From Mesotaenium endlicherianum (Eukaryota > Streptophyta > Zygnematophyceae > Zygnematales > Mesotaeniaceae), in the NCBI GenBank assembly GCA_009602735.1, contig WELA01012905.1:5055-31021 (forward strand): a stretch of DNA of 25,967 bases, in the 5' to 3' direction. The notes beneath the pieces are model-generated. The model had not been told where the DNA came from, ran no database searches, and was given only the letters and a program-made list of their open reading frames with translations. Below are positions 1-11,400 of the stretch, one piece after another (the first letter of the stretch is position 1; every line of letters begins with the position of its first letter). The position numbers were made by a program, and so were the translations under genes.

Positions 1-581
1 TAGCCTATAGGAGTGCTAGTACATGCCTTGTACACATTAGTGGACATAGGAGAGCCTCCTAGAGTGACTACATGCATTGGATCCGCCGCATACCCCGCCG
101 GATTTCCAGGAGTATAAGTACTAGAGATGTCCCTAGAAGAGACATCTTTTAGAAGTCCATTATGCCAGGTGTAAGTAACAGAGATTATCAGTAAAGCTTA
201 CACTTTTATCTCTTGTGTTTTCAGGACCACTTAGTTACTCTCTTGTGAAGAGCAAGCCCTCCAGGCTTCCAGTCACTTGAAGAACTTCACAAGTGGTGAG
301 CAAAGTCACAGCTTAAACCCTTGCCATAGGACTACTCTGAAGATCATGATGTGCTTCCAGTGATCTTTTGGGCCATACTTCATTAGTTGTTTTCCTACCA
401 GATTACAGTCTTGAGGTGCTCACTCTGGAGAGTACACTTCCCTTAATTAAAACATTTGACGCTTGACTCCCTTTTTTGCTATAAAGCCATTTGTATTATA
501 GACTTCATTGCAGCAAAGCCTGCTTGTCTATTGTGTGTTACTTATGCCGACAATGCGCACCCGATCTCTTAACGCACGACA
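1..581 (-). repeat. LTR-like repeat, left copy
   Basis: Read on the minus strand, this segment starts at 581 with TGTCGTGCGTTAAGAG and runs to the window edge. Homology to the right-hand copy begins exactly at this TG, which is what the 5' boundary of an LTR looks like. It begins five bases after the stop of the last ORF (586). Bases 1-443 match 6081-6525 in inverted orientation with small differences, and 455-581 match 7083-7210, also inverted. Its far end lies outside the window, so no terminal CA can be checked. Confidence 0.75.
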
Positions 582-585
582 CTCG

Positions 586-860
586 TCAGTCGGGGAATGG
601 GACCAGGTGCGCTGTGCAGGCGTGGCCCTGGTAGGACCGCCACTTGTCGCGGGCATCTTGCAAGATGTGAGAGGGGGCAGGCCGTGCGTGAGTCTGCACC
701 TGGCGCACGCACTCGAGCTGCCACCTGCGCTTGATGTCGCGGTCGTGCGGATGAGACGCGGAATGCGCCAGCTGCTCCAGCACAGATCGTTGGAGCAAGT
801 ATGGGAGCGGCTCGTAGAAGTCCTGCTGGCGTCGATGAAGCTGGGCCTACACAGGAATGG
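586..860 (-). pseudogene. Last ORF of the element, unknown function
   Basis: An open minus-strand stretch ends at a TGA at 586, five bases before the LTR-like boundary at 581. It reads as a charged, helical segment rich in Arg, His and Gln (FYEPLPYLLQRSVLEQLAH, then IKRRWQLECVRQVQTH, then ILQDARDKWRSYQGH). This composition is unlike the shadow frames and suggests genuine element-encoded protein. I do not recognise the family. The position right before the repeat is where an element's 3'-most ORF would end. Its upstream start is lost in frame changes. Confidence 0.45.
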
Positions 861-974
861 CGTAGTTGGACGGCTCAGGACTGTCTTGACGTGCCGGTGG
901 CGCACCGGCTGCAGGGGTGCCAGCTGCACTTGTGGGCAATGCGGTGCCCGAGGTGCCACCTGTATGCGGGGCTG

Positions 975-2240
975 CTAATGACAGCGCACGATCTCTTCTG
1001 CGGTGGTTGGTTGATGCGCGAGCTGCGAGGAGTCAAAGGCCCGGCTGCTGGTGCAGGCCACCTTTGGTGGAGGTGGGCCCCCGGGGCCGTCTTTGGCAAT
1101 GTGGCTATGAGGAATTGCAAACCGGCAAATTGGCGGAGACTGGTACAGCGCGTGCGCGGCGTGCGTTGTCAACGGCGGGGTGTTAATCTGATCACGAGTG
1201 TCGCAAAATGGCGAAGTGACGGTACGGTTGCACGAGGCGCGGTAGGGCGGAGTGACAGCGCGGTTCCGAGTGTCACGGAGAGGCGGAGTGACCGACCGGG
1301 TGCGTCTTGGCGGTGGCGTGAGACTGCGTCCGCTGCGCATGCCATGTCTTGGTCGAAGAGCTCTGGCGGCGCTTAGGCCAGTGCCAACCGCAAGGTGCGT
1401 GATTTTGCGGCACTCGTTGTTGCTTAAACAATTGTTTGGGCTGGCGACTAGGACCTACTCCGCACCGGTATGCGCAACTGGACCTAGCTGCCGAGTAACG
1501 GCTGAAGCTTGGGTTACCTGTGGGCGCGCCAAACCCCGGCGGACCTGTGATCGTGCTGAAGCCTGGAGGGCCTCCGGGCGCGCGCCGCACGAGCGCTGTG
1601 GGCGTCGTGGGCATGGGCTCCTTAGAGGGCTCCTCTGCAGGATCTTTGTAGGACTTATCCTTGGACATGGAGCCGTCCGCTGCCTGCCGCATGGCCTCCT
1701 CCTTAGACGTGGTAGTGAGGCGCCAAATGTCGTCTGTCTGTCATGACGGCAAAGGCGGCTCGGACATCATTTGGAACCGCATGGCCACCCCTACGGGCAC
1801 CTCTTGGCGCAACCGAATGTCTGGTCGCGCGGGGTCAAGTTGGACCACTCACGTGGCGGCTTGGAAGGACCTGCAGCGGTAGCTGCGACATCACGTTCAT
1901 CTGTGACGGTGGCCACTGCGGACGTGGCGGCGGCGGCGGCGGCGGCAGAGGCGACTACCGTCATCTGTCGGATTATGGCGTTGTGGGCCGCGCAGAGACG
2001 CACGGACTCCCCGATCTGAGCTGTCAGAAGCCTGGCTTGCTCCAGCGGCATGAGGTGCAGCTTTGCACTGGGCATTTTGGGTTCCTCGTCCTAAGGTTCC
2101 AGCAAGTCTGCTCCCACTGACACGTCATCCTCCTTAGGTCCACCCTTATTGGTACGTATCACGCCGTGTTGAGCTCCGTCATTGCTGGAGGCCATGAAGC
2201 CGTAGAGGGCGGTGACTGCGAGACGCCGGTCCACGATGTC
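975..2240 (-). pseudogene. Unassigned decayed coding region after the protease
   Basis: Protein-like sequence continues on the minus strand in several frames. One segment (about 2280-2100) reads SVPLDIVDRRLAVTALYGF. The next (2075-1791) contains an eight-residue Ala run encoded by a GCC repeat. A third (1692 downward) is Pro/Gly-rich with GGPPGFSTITGPPGF. Around 1180-1310 an imperfect repeat encodes units such as VTPPLRDTRNRAVTPPYR. I could not match any of this to reverse transcriptase, RNase H or integrase and do not assign a function. Confidence 0.4.
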
Positions 2241-2269
2241 AAGTGGCACGGAGGCCGTGCGGGTACTCT

Positions 2270-2640
2270 CTAAGCGCTAGTCTGGACGGTAGTGCACGCG
2301 CTCCGTACTGCTGCCCCTACGGGGAAGAGTACGTCCTGCCCCAAGAGGACGTCAAAGGTCTCGGAGCGAGTCACGAGAGCGTGTCGATGGATGGTCGTCT
2401 TGTCCTCGGTCCCTGGCCTGAAGGTGAAAAGAAGCGCCAGTCGGGTGCGCCCGGTCACAGACTCGGAGGTGCCAGCCGCCGTGTTGATCTGCGTTGGCAA
2501 ATCCTCCAAGTCGGCCGACGACAAGCCCAGCTAATAGAAGTAGCCGAGGCTGATGAGGACCGACTGCGCGCCAGTGTCAAACATGATGCGCTGCGGGGCC
2601 TGCTTGTTGACGAGCACGATCCCCTGCGCATTGTCCAAAA
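2270..2640 (-). pseudogene. Retropepsin-like aspartic protease remnant
   Basis: The minus strand reads VNKQAPQRIMFDTGAQSVLI, with the catalytic Asp-Thr-Gly at 2570-2578. After an in-frame TAG at 2531-2533 the frame continues to FDVLLGQDVLFPVGA, which corresponds to the conserved hydrophobic-Gly motif near the C-terminus of retropepsin domains. A further frame change is needed after about 2310 to stay in protein-like sequence (ERVHYRPD, then RLESTRTASVPLDIVDR). Such proteases cleave the retroelement polyprotein. The stop and frameshift make this copy inactive. The DTG plus the downstream motif make the family call fairly secure. Confidence 0.72.
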
Positions 2641-3349
2641 CGCGGCGTTAAGACTGTTTGTCATTCTTAACTCATGCGCAGGTCGCGCGAGTGCAGAGAG
2701 CACCGCGGTTGCGGCGTCGGACGCTAGTCTGCCCGCGGCTGTGCGTAAAATGGCACCGCGGGGCTGCAGCAGAAGCTGGGCTGCCTGCCTGGTCGCCTCC
2801 AGTGTCACCCCAAGGTCGGCAAAGGAGACTGCTTGCATGCGGTGCAGGGCCAATGAGATGATCTGAACGCTGAGCTGTACTGTAGTCATTGGCGAGGCGA
2901 GCACGTGCGGAGTGGGCGCGACTGGAGCTGTTGGCGTCTCTAGCACGCAAAAAGAGCGGGGCAGTCGTGGCGCCTCCTTTGTACGGCGTCCCTGGTCTAG
3001 CCCGTTGCGCTTGTGCGCGATTGTTGGCTGGCCTATGGCTGCTACAAGTGTGTGCTCACGACCTGTACTGGCAGTGGCTGCGCTGCTGCCACGTGGCAAC
3101 GTGCGTGCGCAGCAGACCAGAGCGGTCGTTGACCGCGTAGAGGGCGAAGAGAACGCCCTTACCAAGATCGGGGCCAGGTGTGGATTGAGCCTGTGCTGGA
3201 CCTGTGCCAAACCCGTGCCCAGATGGCACCCAGCCTGGCTTGACCCTCTGCCGGACCTGTCCCAAACCTGCATCAGGTCTTTGCCAGACATGCGCCGGGG
3301 CTGTGCTAGTATGGCTGCACGTGTGGCAAAGTCGGAGCCGGACGCGTGG

Positions 3350-3605
3350 TCGGTTGCGAGTGGCACTGGCGCTGGCGGAGCAGGTGGTGCTGGCGCAACC
3401 TCTGGCGCGCCCGCTGGAACTGGCGCAACTGTTAGCGTGGGGACTAGCGCTGGCGCTCTGGGTAGTGCTGGCGTAGTCGCTGGCGCGAGAGCTGGCGTTG
3501 GCGCACTGGCTAGCGCTGGCGGAGTCGCTGGCGTTGGCGCTTGTTTGACTGCACTTGTTGGCATAGCCGCTGGCGCTGGTGTAGGTGCTGGCGCAAGCGC
3601 AACTG
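3350..3605 (-). repeat. Ala/Pro-rich coding minisatellite
   Basis: On the plus strand the units are variants of GCTGGCGCTGGCG, GCTGGTGCTGGCGCAA and similar. In the minus-strand reading of the element they encode an alternating Ala/Pro/Thr tract (PTPALAPATTPALPRAPA and relatives). The tract lies between the gag and protease remnants and probably encoded a flexible linker. Unit length is irregular, so this is a degenerate short-period repeat rather than a clean tandem array. Confidence 0.7.
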
Positions 3606-4802
3606 CTGTTAGGCTGCCAAGTGGCGCCATCAAGTTGCTCCTGGGGCGAGTGGGCCGTGGTGCCAGTCTCTCGTAGGCGTTGGCAACGAATGCCCCAAAT
3701 GAAGTTCGTCGCGCCCCTCCCTTGGCACGTGCGCTCGTCGTAGCTCTTGCGACGCGTATTGAGCATGCGCTAGGATTTTTTACGCAGCCTGGGTTTAAGC
3801 CCTAGTTGTGCGGAGCCGTGAGCGCGTCGTCGGCGCTCCGGCCAATGATTGGGCCGCACAGCGTAGTTAGAGATGCCCCCCCTACGCAAAAACGCCAGTC
3901 GCGACCGCCAGATTGGATCTGGCCGAGCTGGACCGCGTGCAACTGCCATTTGGCGACGCGTATGCGCAGTTGCTGTCGACGTGGTGGCGATCGCGCTGCT
4001 GATGGGCGCGTGCTGCGAAGTTTGCATTGTTGCTCGGAACGTGCGTGCGCGTCTAGTCCCGCTGCTGCCGTAAGTTGGCGTAACGTCAGGCGCACGTGCG
4101 ACACGTGGCGGCGGCTGCTGGGGCCTGCTGCTAGCAGAAGTCAGCAGCGAGCGCCTGCCCCGAAGCGGTTCGCTTGTACACAAATCTGCGCATGGGCGGG
4201 CGATACGTCTAACGGAGGCGCCTGCAACGAGACTGGTTGTTCGACGAGCTCGTCCCAGAGTGCCAGCTGTCGCAGCGCAGACGACAGGAAGCACTGTTGT
4301 CACTAGCAGAGCAACGCAAGCTAGGGGCGCGTGCGTCGGCGCCTGCACTGGCTGCGCAAGGAGCTGCGCGGACCCGCCGTAGGGAATGTGCGCTATGCGG
4401 CCAAGATTGTGCCGGCTTGGTACCTGCTTCCTATTAGGGTGACAAAAATTTCCTTGACATTGCTGACAGATTTCAGCGTAGGGCGCGTAGGGCCTGCAGG
4501 TGCGTCATAGTTGGCACCTGCAGCTCTGGCCATGGCCCCTCCGTTGTCGTGCGGACTGGTGGACGCAGCGCTGCCGCTACACCACGTGGCAAGCGCTGGG
4601 GCTGCTTGGAGTGGGGGCCAGGTGTGTGCGCAAGAACTGCGCAGGCACGAGGTGTCAATACTGCTGCGTTGGCCAAGGGAGCGTGTGTGAACAACGCTTT
4701 GCAAGCGTCGTAGCTATCAGTTACAAAGAGGGCACGGAGTCGTGCGATCTCCACGTTGGCCTCCATAAGAGCGTTGCTGACGTCATTGAAGCTGACGTGG
4801 TC

Positions 4803-6029
4803 CTAGCCAGGCGTCATCACGGCGCTCGTCGTAGCCGTGGTCGCCGTCATTGCGGGACGTCCGCCAATGCGAGGGTTTTGCATGCCTCGCTTGCCTGATG
4901 CAAGCGAAGGACCATCACGAGCGCGCCCGTTCTCAACGTCGCGCTTCTTCTGCAGGCATACAATCTGCAGGTGGCCGGTCTTGCCGCAGTAGGTGCAGTC
5001 ATCGGGCTTGCCGCTTTGCGCGAGCGTGTAGTCACGACGTGAATGGCCGATTTTTCCAAAAGACCAACAGGGGTGGCTCGTTGTGGTGGCCATAGAGATA
5101 CGGCCCCGTGAAGCTCCGCGCTGTTGGGTCTGGGGGGCAGCCGAGAGCGCTGTGGCTGCTGTTGCTGCTGATGCTGGCGGACAGGAGCGGGTCGTACCAA
5201 TAATGATGGCAGCACTAAGGCCTCTTGTCGTACGCATGTGGACGCAAGGCCCACACAGTTGCTGATGTTGCTCCGTGCGGCGGCCAAGCTCTGCTCCTTG
5301 ACGGAGCGATATGCGTCCTTGAGAGAGTTACTCGACGCCAGTGCCGTTGATGATGGGGGCAATGGCCCTCTCCCTCAGACGCGGCTCCACGGCATGTAAG
5401 AAGATCTTCGCCGCCCCTCAATTTGTGACCGTGCCCACGACTCTGCGCGAGTGGGTCAGACGTCAATACGTGATGCAGATCGGTTTGTTCTTTTGGCGGA
5501 AGAAATAGTGCAGCTTGTACACCTTCTCCTCAGTGTCAGACTAGAAACTCTTGCCTGAGGACGTCCCAGAAGGCTTGAACAGGATCAGCTAGCGGGGTGT
5601 TCACTGGTGGATCCCCCATAGGCTCCGTGTGTGCGAAGATCTCAGCTAACTTCTCACGGTAGGTGAGAAGGTAACGCATAAGCGTGCCAAACACGTGGCG
5701 CTTAGTGAGCGCGGGAGTCTTGAGCTTGGCGTTCTCAAAGTCAGCCTCAAACTTTGAGATTGTGTCGTCCAGATTGCAGGTGCCTGGCCTACTACTCAAT
5801 TGCGGAAGAGAGAGGCCCTATCTACCTTCGTATCCTGGTCACCATCCATAGAGTACAAGGGATCGATATGAGTCCACTGGAGTGGTGGCTCGGGGACGGT
5901 TACAGGCTGAGGAGGCACTGGGTGCTCCTCCTCAGGTGGGCTTGTGATAGTGCTAAGATCTAAATTTGAGTCTTCTCCACTAACCCCTTCGTAGTAAGGC
6001 TGGTAAAATTTCCCACTACGGGTAGGCAT
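4803..6029 (-). pseudogene. Retrotransposon gag remnant with zinc knuckle
   Basis: The gag-like reading starts at an ATG at 6029 (MPTRSGKFYQPYYEG), followed by an acidic, Pro-rich segment to 5796. It shifts frame into a stretch to 5536 with a capsid-like helical composition (FEADFENAKL, MRYLLTYREKLAEIF). After further stops and frame changes, a Gln/Ala-rich segment at 5237-4803 carries one perfect CX2CX4HX4C zinc knuckle (CTYCGKTGHLQIVC, 4956-4997). Just before it is a decayed knuckle (CWSFGKIGHSRRDY) in which the second and last Cys are Phe and Tyr. Gag assembles particles and binds RNA through such knuckles. At least two frameshifts and several stops make this a pseudogene. Confidence 0.75.
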
Positions 6030-6080
6030 ACGCTGAAGATTCTAAATGCTTGCCTGCAAAGAGAGATCTTTTTAGAAGTA

Positions 6081-6525
6081 GGAAGCTTGTACTATCCAGA
6101 GTGAGCACCTCAAAAATGTAATCTGGAAAGAGAACAACTAATGAAGTATGGCCCAAAAGATCACTGGAAGCACATCATGATCTTTGTAGAGTAGTCCCCT
6201 GCAAGGGTTTAAGCTGTGACTTTGCTCACCACTTGTGAAGTTCTGCAAGTGACTGGACGCCAGGAGGGCTTGCTCTTCACAAGACAAAGACTAAGTGGTC
6301 CTGAAAACACAAGAGCTAAAAGTGTAAGCTTTACTGATAACTCTGTTACTTACAACTTGTCATAATGGACTTCTAGAAAGATGTCTCACTAGGGACATCT
6401 CTGCTGCTTCATACTCTTGGAAAGCCGGCGCACAAGGCAACGAATTTGATGCATGGAGTCACTCTAGGAGGCTCTCCTATGTCCAAAAATGTGTACAAGG
6501 CGTGTATGAGCACTCCTATAGGCTA
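6081..6525 (+). repeat. Inverted copy of bases 1-443
   Basis: The plus strand here is a close match to the reverse complement of 1-443. Shared blocks include GAAGTATGGCCCAAAAGATC, the run around TTTAAGCTGTGACTTTGCTC, and the terminal CACTCCTATAGGCTA at 6511-6525. It lies about 50 bases upstream of the gag start at 6029 but points the opposite way from the left repeat, giving long terminal inverted repeats. Differences are scattered substitutions and small indels, so the copies diverged some time ago. Confidence 0.85.
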
Positions 6526-7082
6526 AGCATAACACAAACCAATCAAAACTAGATGCAAGGACTATGCCAAATGCTTCTCTTTGGTGGAGCTTACCTCAAC
6601 CAATGTTACATAGGTAAAGCCTCCACATTAGATATGGAACTTGAGGAAGCTTCCTCTAGGAGTAGATGATGCAGTCACCAAGTTATAGCCTCAATGATGC
6701 ACATTTACTATGCTAATGCAAGGTATCTGTGTGCTAGGGAGCTTGCGGATTTGTGCGCACAAGCTAAGGGTCCTTTGGGGTCATGAATAGCCAACAATGT
6801 GACCTTTGGGTACTTTGAATCACAAGTTGGCCCTTGGTGGGGTCCCGCTAGGGGACGGTAGGTGGCGCGGACTAGATCGCGAAGATTTCGTTCAACACTT
6901 GACCAAATGACGCGAAAGCGGTGCCGTTTGGAAGGTGGCTTGGCGCTCAACATTTTAGCGACTTGGAAATCTAGCAAAGGTCAACATATGGATGTGTAAA
7001 GTCAAATCAAAGTCAGCCTTCCAAGGTTGATGGTTCTAGCTCGGTTTTGTGCGACAACCTCGACTCAATAAATCATAATAGC
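6526..7082. other. No recognisable gene between the two right-hand repeat pieces
   Basis: This stretch separates the two pieces of the permuted repeat. It has a minus-strand open stretch (6977-6708) with some protein-like composition (MLSAKPPSKRHRFRVIW) but no motif that I recognise. It may be more of the element's LTR or internal sequence, or the host site. Confidence 0.4.
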
Positions 7083-7210
7083 TGTCGTGCGTTAAGAGAT
7101 CGAGTGCGCATCATCGGCATAAGCAATACACAATAAGCAAGCAGGTTTTTCTGCAATGAAGTCTAGAATGCATGTGGCCTTCAAGCCAAAAAGGGAGTCA
7201 AGCGTCAAAC
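7083..7210 (+). repeat. Inverted copy of bases 455-581 (start of the LTR-like repeat)
   Basis: The plus strand starts TGTCGTGCGTTAAGAGATCG and follows the reverse complement of 581 down to about 455, ending after GGGAGTCAAGCGTCAAA. Sequence to its left (6526-7082) does not match the coding sequence that precedes the same boundary at 582 and above. The segment is separated from its expected partner (6081-6525) and lies on the wrong side of it, so the repeat is permuted rather than simply inverted. Confidence 0.82.
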
Positions 7211-7232
7211 TTTTTCATTCCCCTCCCAGCTC

Positions 7233-7466
7233 TCAGCGTGCAGCTGATGGACTGTGATTGTTGCCTAAGGCTAACTCAGAGCAGCCACTGCAGAATTTGT
7301 CTCCAGCTGGCACACGAGCCAACGGCCGGTCGAGGCAGCCGTTGTGGAAGCTGAGGTTGGAGCTGTCGCAGAGCAGCATTTTGGCCTCGTATGTACGGTA
7401 TACCTTTACACCAATACTTAGACTGCATCCTATGACTAGGGTTAATAATGTGTGTTTGTTTCTCAC
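7233..7466 (-). pseudogene. Decayed PHD-finger fragment
   Basis: The minus-strand translation contains MLLCDSSNLSFHNGCL followed by DRPLARVPAGDKFCSGC. This matches the second half of a PHD finger (consensus LLCDxCNxxxHxxCLxPPLxxVPxGxWxCxxC), with His and the last three Cys in place. The second Cys of the CDxC pair is Ser, and no convincing first zinc-ligand pair is seen upstream. PHD fingers read histone tails, and also occur in some transposable elements. The fragment abuts the repeat piece ending at 7210, so it may be transposon-derived. It has no ATG start and one zinc ligand is missing, so I treat it as a remnant. Confidence 0.5.
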
Positions 7467-8408
7467 ACTGACCTGTTGCGATGTCTAAGCTATAACTTTC
7501 GAGATGATGGTTAGAACAGGTTATTCTTGCATCTATGAGAGAATGTTTTGCATCTTATTAGGAGTTTCAAGTTGGCGTTTGTTAAAATTGCGTTGGACTA
7601 GGGTAGTTATGAGAACATAAGGAGCTTATACACGAGTAAGTAATAACCTAAAAGTTTCTACCTTAAAAGGATTCTTGTTACACACATATACATATACAAG
7701 AGTCCCCTCCTTACTTTGATGTGTGTCTGCTTGAGCTGGATTGCCTCCTAGTGGATATGGTCTTCATTCGATTGTCCACCTTCACAAATACGGAGTTGCG
7801 AAAACTACCTTAGGTCGTGTGGTCCAGCTTACTACAAGGTGGTGTCAAGAATGACCAGATGATTTTTGTGACTCAATCATCGCTTGGCCGCCTACAATAC
7901 AAAGGCAGGACAAGAACCAACTTGCATAAGAATATGAACTCTCCAATTTTACGACATCAAATATTATTTCTCATGAAACCAACCACTGCCAACACACATG
8001 CAACAAGTGCATCAACCATTGGAAGGAAAAGCATAATTTCCTTCTACGTCATTGTTGGCTTCGTTGAATGAGAGCCTCAAAGCAAGTGACAGAGGACCTG
8101 CTACTTGTCCAAGTCAAGAAGCCTTTCACAAAGATTGCTTGGATTAACCACATTTTGTTTACTAGCAAAAACATATTGATACAATTCCTTCATCTTTTTA
8201 ATGAAGGAACACAATTTAACGCAATAATAACATGTGGAACAAGACTACCTAAAAACCAGCACGGCACCAAAGTTTAAGACCTGCCTCGTAAAACAGGTGC
8301 CCTTAAAGTCACCCTAACATGTGATCCATGCACGTTCAGCACTAGGCGTGCAGCCTCTTATGGCTCCTCGAGCAACATCCCATATTATTCAACTGTATCA
8401 TCTAGTTT
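7467..8408. other. AT-richer intergenic stretch
   Basis: Only short open stretches occur here (for example plus strand 7817-8071 and 8068-8277) and none shows a motif I can name. The part next to 8408 should include the 3' untranslated region of the minus-strand aldehyde dehydrogenase gene. I see no clear polyadenylation signal. Confidence 0.5.
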
Positions 8409-11400
8409 TCATGGAGACGGACGAGCGTGACTCAAAGTGCCAACATTACAGAGTAGCATGACTCGGATCTCTGTCATGTCCTCAATGGCATAGCGAATGC
8501 CTTCCCGCCCAAGTCCAGAATCCTTCACTCCTCCGTAAGGCTGCATGTGATACAACATAGATGAAAAGAGAATATATATTTATACCCTAATACAAAGCAA
8601 CGCTGTTCTCACAGCATCATGTGCATGTGAATTGCAAGCGGTCCTCCAAGAGTTAGCTGGTGTTGAACTGCCCCCACGAGATATTGGATCGCACAAATCA
8701 AGGTGGTACATCACAATACCATCTCTTCACGTGCAATAAGCATGCTCATGCACTAGCACTACATGCAGACATGCCTGCATTGAACAGCGATGTAACGCGG
8801 GCACCATGCACCACACGAGATGAAGGCGGGGCACCCATAGGCTTATGCGGCTTCAGACAGACACCAACACTTGCACCAGTCAGCCCACAGCAATAGCACA
8901 CACCCAAGAACTAGTAGCCATGGAAAATGTCAACATGTGTCTGACTCTTCTTCGCTTGTTTGGCCGAGGCTTCTCCCTCCCTCCCTCCTCCTCACCCGCT
9001 CGCTCTCCCTCCCTCTCTCTGGCGGTGACCACAAGGCTTCACTGGCGGGCATGCAAGCCAGATGATGCCGCCAGAAAAGTGGCACGAAGTTTCGAACTCA
9101 CCTGCGAATCAATGCGCATGCTGGGCACGTCGTTGACACACACGCCGCCCACATCAAGGTGCTCAAACGCGTAGAAGGCCTTGTTGAGGTCGTGCGTGAA
9201 CACGCCCGCCTGCAGGCCAAACTTGGAGGCATTGACTTCGTCGATGCACGCCTTGAAGCCCGTGAAGGGGATGAGGCACATGACGGGCCCGAACACCTCC
9301 TCGCAGTGCACCTGCCCACCAAGGTTTGGCAAAAACGGCACAAGAGACCCCGGAAGGCAGCGTGAGAGAGCTCCTTTAAATTAAGACTTACGGACTCTTG
9401 GTGAGATATGTAGACCACTCCAGATTTTACTGAGACGACAAGAATAATGGCCAGACCCTGAGACACAATTGTTTCTTGGCAGCTCCGACATCACAGAGAC
9501 ATGTAGGGAGGATTTGAATGGACAGGACACGTTAGATAAGTAGCGGGCACAACAGGATTAAACCTGTGATTGAGAGATTGCAAGATAACACACCTCCATG
9601 GCCGGGGACACGTTCTCCAGCAGCGTGGCATCGTAGAACACTCCATCGCGCTTGCCACCGCACAGCACCCTGCCACTCGCATGCACACTCGCTCGTGCTC
9701 ACTAAGTGTAGGGCAAGGGCAGGCTGTACAAGCTGGACAACATCAACGCCAGCATTTCAACCTCCATTTATGTCTAGCTGGCGTTGCATATGGCGGTCCC
9801 CTCTTGCAATTGTTGACTAAGATACGCAAAGAGAGTTCCTCAAGACAAGAAAAATTCTCTGACGCTATGAAAACTGAAATGTTTGGTGGACTGTTTCTAA
9901 CATTTGACAAGCTCTGGACGCACCACCCCAGGTCGCAGCAAAGGCCATCTCAAGCAGCGTCGCATCCCCCCCCTGCCTACGGCTATCCTGCACGCACACC
10001 TTGCTGGGCAAAGATTGAATGCATGCAATGCTTATGTGCGTTGATAATGATAGTGAAAACTACCAAGAGTAGCCCGATGAAGGCCAAAGTGCTTCCCATA
10101 GGCAACCACAGAGTATAGTCAGAATGAGCTCGCAAGTAGACAGCCTACTCAGAAGCTGCACGTGCTGCGCAAACTCTGTGCATAGGGTCGCACTAGGGTA
10201 GCAGGAAAGCTCACCGGGCACCATTCTGGGCAGCGTGGTTGACCCACATCTCGATGCGCTTGGCCTCCGACTCCGCTATGATTGGGCCAATGAACGTATC
10301 CTCATCAAACGGATCTCCCTGTGCACCCCACATGTCGCCCAAGCGCGTAGTCAGGCACAGGGCCCGGTTGTGAGGTAAGCGGGCAGCAGTGCACAGCACA
10401 CGGCACAGCACAGCAAGCCAAGCTAAAAGGTATAAACCCAACCTCAAGCGGCTGCTGTGTGGCTTGCGCACGCATATGGTGCAAAAATGCAAGAGAGCAG
10501 TCAACGGACATTTACATGGCCAGAGTGAGAGTTTCTCCTATTGTTGATTTGCAGACAATGGGGTTATACACATTGACAAAGGTACCGTAAGTTGAACACC
10601 ATTTTACTTGAACCATCGAGACGTTTTCTGCAGTTTTAGTTGTTATACAAGAATAAGGGTAAGACCTTGCGCAGCTGAGACACTTTCTCCACCAGCGCCT
10701 TCTTCACCTCCTCATACAGCTCCTGCTCATTCCCGCACAAAAGCACGAGAAGATATGCTCCATGCACGCTCATACATGACTAGCCATGGCTTGTTCGTGC
10801 CCATCAAGTCAATTTAAGCATGTTGAGCGGAAAAACGTAAGTGTTGTCAACTCTGGTCAAGACAAGGTTTGCAAGCGTCATGGGCACAACAGAAAATGGA
10901 ACACCCAATTGATATCAGCCCAGCTGTTGGAAAATGACCCACAAATATTGTGGAAAGACTGATGCATGCCCATGCACACCTGGCGGATGTAGGTGCGCTG
11001 CACGCTGATGCAGGACTGGCCGCTCTGATAGAAGCCCCCGTGCACGATGCGCCCCACCACCGTGTCCAGATCGGGCACCAGGTCCTGCACCAATCCCACC
11101 ACCACCGTCGCCATATGCCTCAGTTCTGCCGCTCCTAGGGACCCGTCGGACCAGTCACGGCCCGTCAGATATCAGCCCGCTTCTTCTGCCATCAAAAAGG
11201 TAGACTGCAACAGTTGACCTGTAGCCCAGCAGCCCAGCACCGATTGCCGCAAGCACCCATCTTGCACCCCGCTCTTCCCAGCTCCCTCTTCCTTTCTCCC
11301 AAGAAATTATTGCCAACTGCAATTTTCCTTCCACCATTCACCAGTAAGGGAATCAAGCATCTCAGAATGAACTGACCCTAAATCCAACACGATGAACCGG

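Larger units (their letters stand above)
1..6525 (-). mobile_element. Decayed gag/protease retroelement bounded by inverted repeats
   Basis: A block of about 6.5 kb reads as a retroelement on the minus strand: a gag remnant near 6029-4803, a retropepsin-like remnant near 2640-2270 and a last ORF ending at 586. Coding stretches jump between frames and contain stops, so it is not functional. I found no reverse transcriptase motif of the YxDD kind, RNase H or integrase in the stretches I translated. That suggests a non-autonomous gag-pro element or one that has lost its pol region. The flanking repeats (1-443 and 6081-6525) are inverted, which ordinary LTR elements do not show. The left end coincides with the window edge, so the true boundary and target-site duplication cannot be seen. 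Confidence 0.72.

Noticed and set aside
2912..3676. Plus-strand 254-codon frame with a Gly/Ala-rich repeat
   Set aside because: It is the opposite strand of the Ala/Pro tract in the gag-pro remnant; the element's recognisable motifs are all on the minus strand.
4778..4800. Two TGACGT motifs in the retroelement
   Set aside because: They lie inside decayed coding sequence with no nearby start, so a regulatory role is unsupported.
7560..7740. A stretch that could pass for an LTR (AT-rich, ending near TGTGTG)
   Set aside because: No second copy occurs in the window and no paired TG/CA boundary could be defined.
7817..8277. Two plus-strand frames that faintly suggest a hAT transposase (FTKIAWINHIL)
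   Set aside because: The resemblance is weak, no catalytic or dimerisation motif is present, and I could not support it.
9159..9384. Plus-strand open frames rich in Glu/Ala or Cys/Pro
   Set aside because: They are antisense to the exon encoding EEVFGPV and the end of the aldehyde dehydrogenase domain.
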